A DNA stretch of 64,000 bases. It comes from Pontibacter indicus (GTDB lineage: Bacteria; Bacteroidota; Bacteroidia; Cytophagales; Hymenobacteraceae). Below, piece after piece: positions 23,331 to 32,544 of the stretch. The stretch's first letter is position 1; each line of letters opens with the position of its first letter. The notes beneath the pieces are model-generated. The model made no database searches and was not told the origin of the DNA. It was given only the letters and a program-made list of their open reading frames with translations. The position numbers and the translations under genes were made by a program. The DNA is taken from assembly GCF_900156345.1 (NCBI RefSeq), contig NZ_FTPP01000002.1, forward strand, positions 744,001 through 808,000, in the 5' to 3' direction.

Positions 23331-26075
23331 CTAAGGCTGCACCCGCGTGTCGCTGCTGAAACGGAAGGTGGTGGCGCCCACTTTGCCTTGCCGGGTCATG
23401 CCTTCGCACACGGCCACAAATTCCGTCACCACATCTGAGGTATAGAACGTGATGGTCGCTTTACCATTAGCATCCGTCTTGACGTTCGGCTGCCAATGCA
23501 GGGTGCTGCGGTAGTCGGGCAGGTTGTGGCGTTCTTCTGGTACATCGTAGCGCGGCGAGTAAAACTCCGATGGCTTGTTGTAGCCGGCCAGCTTGAAGTT
23601 GAGGGTGCCAGGTGATTTTTGGTTGGCGTAGTTGTAGTTGGAGCTGCCTCTTTTCGTGAAAAGCGCGATGACCCCACCACCTGATGAGGAACCGTAAATG
23701 GCCGCATTAGCACCCTTCAGTACCTCTATCGCCTCAATGTCTTCGGGGTTGAGCAGGTTGACAGTTTCGAGCTCCACGCGCATGCCGTCCAGTATGAACA
23801 GGGGTGAGCCTCCCCGTATCTCAACGGAGGTTTCTAAGCCCGAACCGTTTACCTGCACTCCCGCAACCCGACCGGCCAGGTAATGCAGCACATTGGTATA
23901 AACCACGGTGAATTTATCCAGCTCCAGTCGGGCATCTACGTTCTCTTTAAAATGAATGCGGTGATCGGTGCTGAACTCCTGTTTCTTGGCGGTAATGTCG
24001 ACCTGTTTCAGTTTAATGGCGCCCGTTGTCAGGCGGTGCTGCCGGTCAGCTTTTGCCCAATCGCTCATCCGGTTGCGGTAGGCGCTGATCTGCTCAGGCG
24101 ATAAGGTAGCACCCTCCAGTGCCCGAAAGCTGGGAGCTGGGGCCGTTACCTGATTTAGGTGAATGAGCTGATTGTTGCTGCCCTTGGGCGTTCGCGCCTG
24201 TACGAACACCTTAAGCGTGTCCTCAAAGTCGAGCCCTACGAACCGGAAAGTGCCGTCGGGGTTCGTCTCCGCCATGACCAGGTTAGGCAGCGCAGCCACA
24301 CTGTCTTTTGGAGTTGTATTTGGCGTGAAGATGAGCGTTAGGTTGCTTTTCTGAGGGGTCTTCTTGCCGAGCTCTTTTTCCACACGGCCTGAAAACGAAA
24401 GGCTCTGCTCCGGCAGATGGGCGATGGCCGGCATTTTGTCCTGCATTAGGTCGCCCCAGTCGAAGCGGCGCCAACCCTGGGTAAGCAGGAGCAGGTCGAG
24501 GTGGCGGCGGGCCTGCGGTTGCTGCCTGTCGAAGTAATAGGCGGGCTGCTCAATAGTGCCTTTTAGCTCGCCCTGCAGGTATAGCTGCGAGTAAATGTTG
24601 TTCTCGTAAGGTTGCTGGTTCAAATCGATCAGGGCATCGCGCACAGCCAGCGAGAAATTGCCGGTCACTGGTTTGCCGTTCGCATCGCGGGCATCCAACT
24701 GCATGGTCACTTTTTGCCTTTTGCCATACGCCGTCTTGTCAGTTTTGAGGTTGAGCTGAAGCTGGGGCGAATAGTTTACAAAGGCCAGACGCTCGCTCAG
24801 GGCTTTTCCGTCGGCACTGAACAGGGTAAAATGCACAAGGCCTGCCGGAAACCTGGAAGCAGGTATAGCCGACTCCAGCACCTTTTGGTCGGTATTGGCT
24901 CTCACCGCGAAAATAAGGCTGTCGGCTACGTGTGCGATCAGGTATAGGGGACCAAGTGAAGCTGGTTCACGGAAGTTATGCTCTATCCGGAAGTTGACGG
25001 TGTGCTCGCTGTGCTGCGCAACCTGTAGCACCACGCCTTCTGGTTTTGCCTCCGGCAGCTTATACCTGGCCGTGCGACCGTTGGGGAGCTGTACCTGTGC
25101 GGTGTAGGTTTTGCCGGGCTCCGGCGTGAATGTAAAGGCTCCCATACCCAGGTGCTCACTTTTAAAATCCATCACCAGATTGCCCTGCTGATCGTGCACG
25201 GAGCCTGCTACCTGCCGTCCCTTTCCGCTGATGTCCACGGCCTTAAAGCCTACCCGCGACGGGATGCCCGCTACCAGGTGCCCGCCTTCCGGAAAGAACT
25301 GCAGGTCGAGGGCCGGCTGGCCGACCGGCAGACGGTAGCTGCGCTGAAAGGGATTGCCCTTGTCTTCAGACTGCACCAGCAGGAGCGCCTCTCTCACGCC
25401 GCCACTTTGGGCACTGCTAAAGAAGAGCGGCAGCCTGGCTATACCTTGCGCATCTGTCTCCAGACTGTTCGATTTTACTTTTTTGCCATCCAGTAGCAGC
25501 TGGGCCTTCAGTTTTAGGTTTTTAACCGGTTCGAAAGGGTGCTTGTAAAACTGCAGTGTGGTTAGCAGCGAGTCGCCGGCCGGAGTGTTGTGCGATTGGA
25601 AAGAGATACTGGCTCTGGCCTCTGCAATGGAAGGTCTGGCGATGTTGAGCTCTCTGGTAAAGTAATACTGCGGATCGTAGTTGCGCATCCAGTTGGTATA
25701 GGCCCTGAGTTGGTACAAGCCCTCCGACAGGGTATCGGACAGATAAAAGTCGCCCTGCGCAGAGCCGTTCTGCAGCTTAAGCTTTCGGCTCAGGCGCACC
25801 TTGTTGTCAGGACCCACCAGGTCGGCATAAAGCACGGTACTCAGACTATCAACTCCGTTTTGCGGCACGTAGGCCTTGAACCAAATGGTTTCGCCCAGAC
25901 TATAAAGGGTTTTGTCCTGATGCAGGTATACACGCTCTTGCGGATTTAGTGCATAGAACTTTTGAAGTTGAAGCGCGATGCGAGTGACCAGATCGTTGTT
26001 GCCGTTCTTTTTGAAATTGAAAGCGAGTAGTAGAAAAACAGCGGGCAGCGATAGATAGAGTAGAGGTTTGCGCAT
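23331..26075 (-). CDS. MG2-type domain protein with TonB-receptor plug domain and no barrel
   Basis: A 914-residue exported protein. After a signal segment, residues about 45-140 form an MG2-like domain (ERVYLHQDKTLYSLGETIWFK) as in alpha-2-macroglobulin relatives; further beta-sandwich domains follow. Near residues 690-800 lies a TonB plug-like domain (VLHYLAGRVAGVQVNG, SPLFILDGMRVE, IEAIEVLKGANAAIYG, GGGVIALFTKRG). The protein then ends with a short sandwich domain and no 22-strand barrel. Such hybrids occur in Bacteroidota, but their function is not established. A role in envelope protein or peptide handling is only a guess. Confidence 0.82.
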   Translation of the reverse strand: MRKPLLYLSLPAVFLLLAFNFKKNGNNDLVTRIALQLQKFYALNPQERVYLHQDKTLYSLGETIWFKAYVPQNGVDSLSTVLYADLVGPDNKVRLSRKLKLQNGSAQGDFYLSDTLSEGLYQLRAYTNWMRNYDPQYYFTRELNIARPSIAEARASISFQSHNTPAGDSLLTTLQFYKHPFEPVKNLKLKAQLLLDGKKVKSNSLETDAQGIARLPLFFSSAQSGGVREALLLVQSEDKGNPFQRSYRLPVGQPALDLQFFPEGGHLVAGIPSRVGFKAVDISGKGRQVAGSVHDQQGNLVMDFKSEHLGMGAFTFTPEPGKTYTAQVQLPNGRTARYKLPEAKPEGVVLQVAQHSEHTVNFRIEHNFREPASLGPLYLIAHVADSLIFAVRANTDQKVLESAIPASRFPAGLVHFTLFSADGKALSERLAFVNYSPQLQLNLKTDKTAYGKRQKVTMQLDARDANGKPVTGNFSLAVRDALIDLNQQPYENNIYSQLYLQGELKGTIEQPAYYFDRQQPQARRHLDLLLLTQGWRRFDWGDLMQDKMPAIAHLPEQSLSFSGRVEKELGKKTPQKSNLTLIFTPNTTPKDSVAALPNLVMAETNPDGTFRFVGLDFEDTLKVFVQARTPKGSNNQLIHLNQVTAPAPSFRALEGATLSPEQISAYRNRMSDWAKADRQHRLTTGAIKLKQVDITAKKQEFSTDHRIHFKENVDARLELDKFTVVYTNVLHYLAGRVAGVQVNGSGLETSVEIRGGSPLFILDGMRVELETVNLLNPEDIEAIEVLKGANAAIYGSSSGGGVIALFTKRGSSNYNYANQKSPGTLNFKLAGYNKPSEFYSPRYDVPEERHNLPDYRSTLHWQPNVKTDANGKATITFYTSDVVTEFVAVCEGMTRQGKVGATTFRFSSDTRVQP

Positions 26076-26221
26076 AGCTTGGCGTCTGTTTGGTGATTCC
26101 TGATCGGTTCAAATATTAAGCCAATAATATATAATAAATAATTTATTCTGTCTAATTAATTCCTACAAGTTGGCTCCAGTTGTAGGTATAGCCGCGCACG
26201 TTCAAAAGAGATTACACGCAA

Positions 26222-26263
26222 AAGCCCCGGCTCTGCTGATGTTTGTCAACAAAGCCGGGGCTT
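26222..26263 (-). terminator. Terminator of the small hydrophilic protein gene
   Basis: AAGCCCCGGCT (26222-26232) pairs perfectly with AGCCGGGGCTT (26253-26263). It lies just downstream of the minus-strand gene at 26286-26468. Confidence 0.7.
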
Positions 26264-26285
26264 CCGTCTGGTTATACCTGTCGCT

Positions 26286-26468
26286 TTACTTTTTCTTGTT
26301 TTTCTGCTGCTCGTTGTCGGTGCGGGCATGCGGGGTTGGGTTGTTGGAGCCCGTCTTTCCTACTGCATCCTTGTGCAGGTCGTTGCCTATGTCCTTCTTA
26401 GAGCCCGACTTGCCTGTGTTGGACTGCTGGTTTTGGGGCATGTTCTTGTTTTCTTTCTCGTTCTTCAT
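26286..26468 (-). CDS. Small hydrophilic, probably disordered protein, paralogue of 18369-18545
   Basis: A 60-residue protein rich in Asn, Lys, Gln, Gly and Ser. It shares the start context GCTATGA and the motif NNP-x-P-H-x-x-x-D with the gene at 18369-18545, and ends in a lysine cluster. It has no hydrophobic core or signal peptide. It stands between two strong terminators beside a con-10-like gene, so a stress-related role is possible but unproved. Confidence 0.6.
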   Translation of the reverse strand: MKNEKENKNMPQNQQSNTGKSGSKKDIGNDLHKDAVGKTGSNNPTPHARTDNEQQKNKKK

Positions 26469-26546
26469 AGCTTTTACATTTTAGTTCGGTTACAGTTCGT
26501 GACCTATACCTGTTTTACGAAGCCTGGTGGCACCGGTTTATGCAAC

Positions 26547-26580
26547 AGAAAAGCCCGCAGCAGTTGCCACGGGCTTTTCT
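26547..26580 (-). terminator. Terminator of the con-10-like gene
   Basis: AGAAAAGCCCG (26547-26557) pairs perfectly with CGGGCTTTTCT (26570-26580) around a 12-base loop. It follows the minus-strand gene ending at 26604. Confidence 0.8.
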
Positions 26581-26603
26581 GTAATATATTCAGCTAAACT
26601 ATA

Positions 26604-27083
26604 TTAGGAATTGTCGCTGCCGGAGCCTGAGTTATTGTTATTCTTGTTGCTCTGGCGGCCTGCCTCTGCATGTCCCTCAGAGTCGCCATGCCAGCCTTGG
26701 CCCTTACCTTGGCTGCCTCCCTGCGACTGACTGCTGCTTCTGGCCTGTGATTGGTTGCCGCTTCTGGCTTGGGTCTGGTTGCTCTGTGACGACCTTCCAC
26801 TAGTAGAAGATGATGAACTGTCGTTCTTGTGGCTCTGACGACCCGCTTCTGCGTGGCCTTGTGAGTCACCGTGCCAGCCTTGGCCTTGGTTACTGCTTCT
26901 TGCCTGCGAACCTTGGTTGCTTTGGCCCGATGGGTTATTTTGTGAGCGGGAAGAGCTTGTAAACTCGCCCGATTCGTTTCTTGGCTGATTCTGGTTTCTA
27001 TTCTGGTTCTGATTTTGATTCAGGTTGTCCTCGTTGTTACGATTACGATTCATGCCCTGATTCTCTTCATTATTACGTTTCAT
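26604..27083 (-). CDS. Asn/Gln/Ser-rich protein with two WHGD-GHAEAGRQS repeats, KGG/con-10-like
   Basis: A 159-residue low-complexity hydrophilic protein. The first 45 residues are an Asn/Gln/Arg-rich tract. Two near-identical units, GQGWHGDSQGHAEAGRQSHK (about 68-87) and GQGWHGDSEGHAEAGRQSNK (about 127-146), sit in Ser/Gln-rich linkers. The unit resembles the KGG (con-10/YciG) stress motif in size and glycine spacing but lacks the KGG end. The protein is probably intrinsically disordered and cytoplasmic. A stress role is a weak inference. Confidence 0.65.
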   Translation of the reverse strand: MKRNNEENQGMNRNRNNEDNLNQNQNQNRNQNQPRNESGEFTSSSRSQNNPSGQSNQGSQARSSNQGQGWHGDSQGHAEAGRQSHKNDSSSSSTSGRSSQSNQTQARSGNQSQARSSSQSQGGSQGKGQGWHGDSEGHAEAGRQSNKNNNNSGSGSDNS

Positions 27084-27377
27084 AGCTTACGTGTATTTAA
27101 ATTAAACATGGCGCGTCAGCCTCGGCCGGCGCATTCCTGTTTTACGCGTTAAGTTTTTAACAGTTAGTAATTTAGCGCCTCTGGTGTTAGGCCAGGTATA
27201 GCAATATAACCGGCTGTTATGAGCATGGGTATATAGCGTTATGTGAGTATAACACTAGGTGCATGTGGCTGGGTGTGAGCCTCTTGAAAAGATAAAGTAG
27301 AGATTGGAGCCAAGAAGTATGTTGGACTATGGAAAGAGAGCAGAAAAATAAACTGGGTCAAAATAAATTGAAAAAAA

Positions 27378-28574
27378 TTACTTGGAAGGGAGCGTCACTT
27401 TCCGGCAATAGATCACGATCGGCTTCTGGCGCCTATCTGTTGTGAAGAAGAGATAGTCTTCGCCTCCTTCTTTTATACCTGTCTTCTTGCGGATGTCGGC
27501 CACTGACTCCGGAAAATTGCGAACCGTCATATTGGCCTTGCGCTGCGGAAGCCTGGCCAGCATCTCCTTTTTATGGTAGCGCCCCACTCCCTGGCAGGCA
27601 AACGTACGCCCCGGGAAATCAGGTGTGAGCCTGTCGGAGGTATAAAGGTGGCTGTTGGGATGCAGCTTGTCCAGGCTGTATTGGATGGCCACGCTGCGGT
27701 ACGCGCCGGATTTAAGGATGGCCGAATTGGGCTCGTAGAGGTATGCCTTCGGGTCGGCAAAGCGAACGGCTGTCTGTTCTTCCTGCTCTTTGGTAAACGT
27801 AAGTGCCTGCAGGCTGCCATCTGGTAGCAGGTTGACCGCATGGCGCTCCAGGTTGGTAGCGGGCTGGGGCTGCAGCAGGTATAGCACTTCCTTGCACTCG
27901 TTGTGCAGCGCGATCACCCATACCTGGGTGGCGAAGCGGAGTTGTTCCAGCGCCAGCTCAATGTCCAGCATAGGGGAGGTTTTGAGCAGCACCGCATCCG
28001 CCTTCTGAAACAGCAGCGGAAGCAACTGCAACACATCGGGCTCACAGTCCTGCAGCAGGTGCACTTTCTCCTGCCGGTCGCCGCGCCGCGCCGGGTCCAG
28101 GTATAGCACGTCGGCATGGCCCGTAAAATTTTGCAGAAAATCCTCGGCTGTGCTGTTAAGAGCCTTGATGTTCGCAGCACCCAGCAGCTTGAAGTTGTAA
28201 GCGGCAATTTCTGAGAGCTCGCGGTTTTGCTCTACATGCACCACCTGCTCGAACTGCTTTGCAAAAAAGAAGCTGTCTACCCCAAAACCACCGGTCAGGT
28301 CCACGAGCAGTTTGCCTTTTACCAGCGAGGCTTTAAAGGCTGCTGTGCCCTCCGAGGAGGTCTGCTCAACAGACACCGCCGTCGGGAAAACCACATCCGG
28401 GTGCGTCGCCCAGGTCGGTAGCTTGTCGGCGGCTTTTTGCCGGGCCTGTATCTGTTTAACCAGTTCCGGAACCGGCAGATGGGGATAACGGCTGGCCTGC
28501 AGCATCAGCTCGGCTGGGCTTCGGCGCAGGTGCTGCTGTATAAAATCCTTCTCTTCCGGCGTGTAGTGCTTCAT
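27378..28574 (-). CDS. Class I SAM-dependent methyltransferase with THUMP-like C-terminus
   Basis: A 398-residue protein. The N-terminal helical part (EEKDFIQQHLRRSPAEL) is followed by a Rossmann methyltransferase fold with the SAM loop LLVDLTGGFGVDSFFFA, the acidic strand end VVHVEQNREL and the catalytic-type motif VLYLDPARRG. The C-terminal part corresponds to the THUMP-like domain found in this Bacteroidota family. An RNA substrate is likely but not shown. I used ATG 28574 rather than the farther start at 28637, because a TACCTTTG box lies at 28584-28591. Confidence 0.85.
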   Translation of the reverse strand: MKHYTPEEKDFIQQHLRRSPAELMLQASRYPHLPVPELVKQIQARQKAADKLPTWATHPDVVFPTAVSVEQTSSEGTAAFKASLVKGKLLVDLTGGFGVDSFFFAKQFEQVVHVEQNRELSEIAAYNFKLLGAANIKALNSTAEDFLQNFTGHADVLYLDPARRGDRQEKVHLLQDCEPDVLQLLPLLFQKADAVLLKTSPMLDIELALEQLRFATQVWVIALHNECKEVLYLLQPQPATNLERHAVNLLPDGSLQALTFTKEQEEQTAVRFADPKAYLYEPNSAILKSGAYRSVAIQYSLDKLHPNSHLYTSDRLTPDFPGRTFACQGVGRYHKKEMLARLPQRKANMTVRNFPESVADIRKKTGIKEGGEDYLFFTTDRRQKPIVIYCRKVTLPSK

Positions 28575-28583
28575 GGTGCGCTG

Positions 28584-28599
28584 CAAAGGTACAAATTTA
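28584..28599 (-). promoter_or_regulatory. Two overlapping -7 boxes before the methyltransferase gene
   Basis: On the minus strand TAAATTTG (28599-28592) and TACCTTTG (28591-28584) both match TAnnTTTG. With the ATG at 28574 the mRNA leader would be very short or absent. Confidence 0.5.
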
Positions 28600-28707
28600 T
28601 CAGCCCCGCTCTCTTCATGAATTTTGGCTGGCCGCAAACAATCCTTATACCTGCTGGTTGTATTCTCAGCTAAAAGAAATTTTTAACAAATAATTAAAGA
28701 GACTACT

Positions 28708-29397
28708 ATGAAGAAATGGATTAAAATCATGATGCTGGCCGTGATGCCGGCGCTGGTACTGACAAGCTGCGATGACGACGATGATGATAATGCAGTGATC
28801 GAAACCTCCAATGTAATGGTGGTGCACGCCTCGCCTGACGCACCGGGTGTCGATTTGCTGGTAGACGATGCCAAGGTGAACTCAGCTGCCCTTACTTTCC
28901 CGAACAACACGGGCTACCTGGAGGTGCCAGCTGGCCGTCGCAACGTAAAAGTGAATGCTGCCGGCACCAACAACACAGTGATCAACGCTAACCTGGACTT
29001 GGACAGAGACGACAGCTATTCTGTGTTTGCGATCAACACGCTAAGCGCCATTGAGCCACTGGTGCTGGAAGACGACCTGGATGCCCCTGCCTCTGGCAAA
29101 GCCCATGTACGTTTTGTGCACCTCTCGCCTGATGCCCCTGCGGTGGATGTAGCTGTAACGGGTGGCCCGGTGCTTTTCAGCAACCGCGCTTTCAAAAGTG
29201 CCACGGAGTTTACGCCGGTAGATGCTATGTCTTATAACCTGGAAGTGCGCCTGGCCGGAACGCAAACCGTTGTGCTGACCGTGCCGAACGTGCAATTGGC
29301 TAACGGCCGCATCTATACCATCTTTGCCCGTGGCTTTGTAGCTCCTCCGAGCGGAAACAACAATGCCCTGGGAGCTGAGATCATTACCAACCGCTAA
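28708..29397 (+). CDS. DUF4397 domain lipoprotein
   Basis: A 229-residue lipoprotein. The signal peptide ends in VLTSC followed by six aspartates, a form of the Bacteroidota surface-export signal, so display on the cell surface is likely. The mature chain carries the DUF4397 repeat twice: VMVVHASPDAPGVDLLVD and VRFVHLSPDAPAVDVAV. The domain is common in extracellular bacterial proteins but has no known activity. A terminator follows at 29422-29456. Confidence 0.88.
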   Translation: MKKWIKIMMLAVMPALVLTSCDDDDDDNAVIETSNVMVVHASPDAPGVDLLVDDAKVNSAALTFPNNTGYLEVPAGRRNVKVNAAGTNNTVINANLDLDRDDSYSVFAINTLSAIEPLVLEDDLDAPASGKAHVRFVHLSPDAPAVDVAVTGGPVLFSNRAFKSATEFTPVDAMSYNLEVRLAGTQTVVLTVPNVQLANGRIYTIFARGFVAPPSGNNNALGAEIITNR

Positions 29398-29421
29398 GTA
29401 AGAAGTAAGGCTATACTTACG

Positions 29422-29456
29422 AGAGGCCTGTGCCATTGGCGCGGGCCTCTGTTTTT
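29422..29456 (+). terminator. Terminator after the DUF4397 gene
   Basis: AGAGGCC (29422-29428) pairs with GGCCTCT (29444-29450), followed by a run of five T. Confidence 0.75.
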
Positions 29457-29504
29457 GTAAGGTCCGCAAAACTGTTTGGCTTTCAGTCGTATACTAATCT
29501 GGTG

Positions 29505-29535
29505 TTGAAGATGACAGAGAAATTTTATAATTTTG
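29505..29535 (+). promoter_or_regulatory. Promoter of ahcY
   Basis: TTG (29505-29507), then 20 bases, then TAATTTTG (29528-29535), close to the Bacteroidota consensus and 25 bases before the ATG. Confidence 0.6.
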
Positions 29536-29560
29536 TGCTTCCTTAAGAAAATATTACAAC

Positions 29561-30868
29561 ATGATTGATACCCAACTAAAGTACAAGGTAAAAGATATTT
29601 CGCTGGCCGAGTGGGGCCGCAAAGAGATTAGACTGGCTGAGGCAGAGATGCCTGGCCTGATGGCGATCCGTGAGGAGTACGGCCCGAGCAAGCCGCTGGC
29701 AGGTGCCCGCATCGCCGGCTGTCTGCACATGACCATCCAGACGGCTGTGCTGATCGAGACGCTCGTGGAGCTGGGTGCCGAGGTAACCTGGTCTTCGTGC
29801 AACATCTTCTCTACACAGGACCACGCTGCTGCTGCCATCGCTGCTGCCGGTATCTCGGTTTATGCCTGGAAAGGTATGACGGCTGAGGAGTTTGACTGGT
29901 GCATCGAGCAGACGCTTTTCTTCGGTGAAGACCGCAAACCACTGAATATGATCCTGGATGACGGTGGTGACCTGACCAACATGGTGCTGGACAAGTACCC
30001 GGAATTGGCTGATGGCATCAAAGGTTTGTCTGAAGAGACAACGACCGGTGTGCACCGTCTGTACGAGCGCGTGAAGAATGGGACGCTCCCAATGCCTGCC
30101 ATCAACGTGAACGACTCCGTGACCAAGTCTAAATTCGACAACAAGTATGGTTGCAAGGAGTCATTGGTGGACGCGATCCGTCGTGCCACGGACGTAATGA
30201 TGGCTGGTAAAGTAGCCGTGGTGGCTGGTTACGGTGACGTAGGGAAAGGTTCTGCCGCTTCGCTTCGTGGTGCCGGTGCCCGTGTGATCGTGACGGAAAT
30301 CGACCCGATCTGCGCCCTGCAGGCTGCTATGGACGGCTTTGCGGTGAAAAAGATGGCCGATGCTGTGAAAGAGGCTGACATTGTGGTGACCGCCACTGGT
30401 AACAAGGACATCATCACCGAGGAGCACTTCCGCTCCATGAAGGACAAAGCGATCGTTTGTAACATCGGCCACTTCGACAACGAAATCGACATGGCTTGGC
30501 TGAACGGCGCTTACGGTGATACAAAAGACACCATCAAGCCGCAGGTAGACCTGTATAACATCGAAGGCAAAGACATTATCGTGCTGGCCGAAGGCCGTCT
30601 GGTGAACCTGGGTTGCGCGACTGGTCACCCATCGTTTGTGATGTCGAACTCTTTCTCGAACCAGACACTGGCGCAGATCGAGCTTTGGACAAACGCTGAT
30701 GCCTACGAGAACCAGGTATACACGCTGCCGAAGCACCTCGACGAGAAAGTAGCCCGCCTGCACCTGGGTAAGATCGGTGTGGAACTGGACGAGCTTCGTC
30801 CGGACCAGGCTGCTTACATTGGCGTGGAGGTAGAAGGTCCTTACAAGCCAGAATACTACAGATACTAA
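29561..30868 (+). CDS. ahcY: Adenosylhomocysteinase
   Basis: A 435-residue S-adenosylhomocysteine hydrolase that splits SAH into adenosine and homocysteine and so keeps methylation running. The NAD-binding loop [15 protein letters not shown] lies near residue 223; substrate-site segments [14 protein letters not shown] and [12 protein letters not shown] and the C-terminal [10 protein letters not shown] are all as in the family. It sits alone, between its promoter and a terminator shared with the opposite gene. Length is complete. Confidence 0.97.
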   Translation: MIDTQLKYKVKDISLAEWGRKEIRLAEAEMPGLMAIREEYGPSKPLAGARIAGCLHMTIQTAVLIETLVELGAEVTWSSCNIFSTQDHAAAAIAAAGISVYAWKGMTAEEFDWCIEQTLFFGEDRKPLNMILDDGGDLTNMVLDKYPELADGIKGLSEETTTGVHRLYERVKNGTLPMPAINVNDSVTKSKFDNKYGCKESLVDAIRRATDVMMAGKVAVVAGYGDVGKGSAASLRGAGARVIVTEIDPICALQAAMDGFAVKKMADAVKEADIVVTATGNKDIITEEHFRSMKDKAIVCNIGHFDNEIDMAWLNGAYGDTKDTIKPQVDLYNIEGKDIIVLAEGRLVNLGCATGHPSFVMSNSFSNQTLAQIELWTNADAYENQVYTLPKHLDEKVARLHLGKIGVELDELRPDQAAYIGVEVEGPYKPEYYRY

Positions 30869-30888
30869 TCTGAGAAATAACTTATAAT

Positions 30889-30924
30889 AGAAAAGCCGGA
30901 GCTGATGCCCCGGCTTTTCTGTTT
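30889..30924. terminator. Terminator shared by ahcY and the convergent glycosyltransferase gene
   Basis: AGAAAAGCCGG (30889-30899) pairs perfectly with CCGGCTTTTCT (30910-30920). The stem touches the stop codon region of the minus-strand gene. Confidence 0.8.
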
Positions 30925-31657
30925 ATTGCTGCTTGAACCTGCCTAGTTTAAAGAACTTATAAACCGAGGCCTTCGCTTGTTTAAACTTGTTGTCGAGTTT
31001 CAGGTATTTGTTGGCCTTGTCGCGGTAATGGACGCGACGGTGCAGGCCCAAGTGTGTTGTGTAAGGCCTGTCTAAGATCACGGCCGTATACCCGAGCTCA
31101 CTGAAGAAATCGGAAATCTCCCGCTCAAACTGCCCAAGGCTAAACTGCGTGAATCCGCCCATTAGCTTGTAGTCGCTCATGCGCTTCAGGCTCGGGTTCA
31201 GGATAAAGATCTCTTTTTTCACTTCCCTATACCTGATGCCCTGGTACTCCTGCACTTCCTCGGCGAAGAAATCGGCCGGAAGCTCTTTCGCGATTCTGCC
31301 CCACACGGTGATGAGTTTTGGAAAAGCTTCCATCAAGGCGAGGGAGTCCTCTATAAAACCCTCCCGCAGAAACACCCAATCGTCTTCGCAGTGAAAGACG
31401 TACTCTGTGTCCACATGGCTGTAGGCGATCTCGATGCTGCGCCGCTGGCCCAGCTGCTCCGGATTCACAATGGTCTCGAACCTGTCGTAACTGAACTTCT
31501 GCAGCACTTTCTCCAAGCCCTTCCGGTTTCCGCTGTCTTCAATCACCAGAATCTTTTCAACAGGATAGGTATTGTACTTAAAAAAGGTCTTCAGGGTGGC
31601 CTCCAGCAGGTCGAAACGATTGCAACTGGTAAATACGACTGTTATTCTTTTGGTCAT
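30923..31657 (-). CDS. Family 2 glycosyltransferase (GT-A fold)
   Basis: A 244-residue GT2-like protein. The N-terminal ITVVFTSCNRFDLLEATLKTF and VEKILVIEDSG strands form the nucleotide-sugar binding half, and FHCEDDWVF carries the acidic metal-binding motif. The C-terminal third is basic. No sugar-nucleotide or export genes adjoin it, so donor and acceptor are unknown. A TATCTTTG -7 box lies upstream at 31678-31685 on the minus strand. Confidence 0.82.
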   Translation of the reverse strand: MTKRITVVFTSCNRFDLLEATLKTFFKYNTYPVEKILVIEDSGNRKGLEKVLQKFSYDRFETIVNPEQLGQRRSIEIAYSHVDTEYVFHCEDDWVFLREGFIEDSLALMEAFPKLITVWGRIAKELPADFFAEEVQEYQGIRYREVKKEIFILNPSLKRMSDYKLMGGFTQFSLGQFEREISDFFSELGYTAVILDRPYTTHLGLHRRVHYRDKANKYLKLDNKFKQAKASVYKFFKLGRFKQQ

Positions 31658-31704
31658 AAAAAAACGTTGACAGAGGACAAAGATAGCGGACCGTCAAAAA
31701 ATAA

Positions 31705-31741
31705 TTGCCCTGACCTTTTAATTATTTAAAGATCAGGGCAA
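31705..31741 (-). terminator. Terminator of the kinase-regulator operon
   Basis: TTGCCCTGA (31705-31713) pairs with TCAGGGCAA (31733-31741). Read on the minus strand the stem is followed by TTATTTTTTG. It lies downstream of the response regulator gene. Confidence 0.75.
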
Positions 31742-31773
31742 ACAATGTCTTTGCCAGGTGGAGAGCGCTGCTG

Positions 31774-32514
31774 TCAGATAATGTTAAAGCGTGACATCAG
31801 GGCCTTTTTGTAAGATTTACCGATCGGAATTTCGCCTTTGGAGAATACGACTGCATTTTCTTCGAGCGCTTCTACCTTGTCGAGGTTGGCAATGTAGGAG
31901 CGGTGCACCCGCACGAAATTGCTGGAAGGTAGCTTGTGCTCCATGTCTTTGAGTGTGGAACTGACCAGATATTTCTGTTCGCTGGTGATGATGAAAGAGT
32001 AGTTGTCGTAGGCCTCCACCCACAGGATGTCGCTGTACTGTACCTTGATGATGCGGTGCTTAACCTTGACAAAAATGTAGTCGGTTTGTGGCTCTGCCTC
32101 TTTCGGGGCTTTGCCTGCGCCATTGTCAGCCGCCTTGTGCCCGGAGTCGTGCTTGTAGAGTGCCAGTTCGATGGCGGAGCGCAGGTTCTTCTCGTCGAAG
32201 GGTTTGGCCAGAAACCCATCAGGCTCAGTTTTCTTTGCCCTGTCCAGCGTGTCCTTGTCGGCGTAGGCAGTCAGGTAGATGAAAGGGATGTCGAATTCCT
32301 CCCGAATCCTGGAGCCGAGTTCGATGCCGTCAATGTCGCCTTTCAGGTTTACATCGAGTAAAACCAGGTCGGGTTGCATGGTGCGGATCATGTCGAGGGT
32401 GTTCTCACCGGAGTCGATGGCACACGTCTGATAACCCAGGTCGTCTAAGCAAGCGGCCAGGTCTTCTGCGATTATAATTTCATCTTCAGAAATAAGAATC
32501 TTCGGTTTTGTCAT
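31774..32514 (-). CDS. LytTR-family response regulator
   Basis: A 246-residue regulator with an N-terminal receiver domain (acidic pocket SEDE, phospho-acceptor aspartate 54 in LVLLDVNLKG, YLTAYAD, and lysine in FLAKPFD) and a C-terminal LytTR DNA-binding domain (about 145-246; DILWVEAYDNYSFI, NFVRVHRSYIANL). It lies 30 bases behind the propeller histidine kinase gene and is its probable partner. I chose ATG 32514; an in-frame GTG four codons earlier is less likely. No target sites were identified. Confidence 0.9.
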   Translation of the reverse strand: MTKPKILISEDEIIIAEDLAACLDDLGYQTCAIDSGENTLDMIRTMQPDLVLLDVNLKGDIDGIELGSRIREEFDIPFIYLTAYADKDTLDRAKKTEPDGFLAKPFDEKNLRSAIELALYKHDSGHKAADNGAGKAPKEAEPQTDYIFVKVKHRIIKVQYSDILWVEAYDNYSFIITSEQKYLVSSTLKDMEHKLPSSNFVRVHRSYIANLDKVEALEENAVVFSKGEIPIGKSYKKALMSRFNII

Positions 32515-32544
32515 GGTATTTTTCACATACGTAAAATTAGTAAC

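Noticed and set aside
26604..27083. Possible CRISPR-like or tandem DNA repeat within the Asn/Gln-rich gene
   Set aside because: The repeated DNA is the coding sequence of two protein repeat units, not an array with spacers.
29576..30763. Long antisense frames opposite ahcY
   Set aside because: ahcY is unambiguous on the plus strand; the antisense translations show no domain or start signals.
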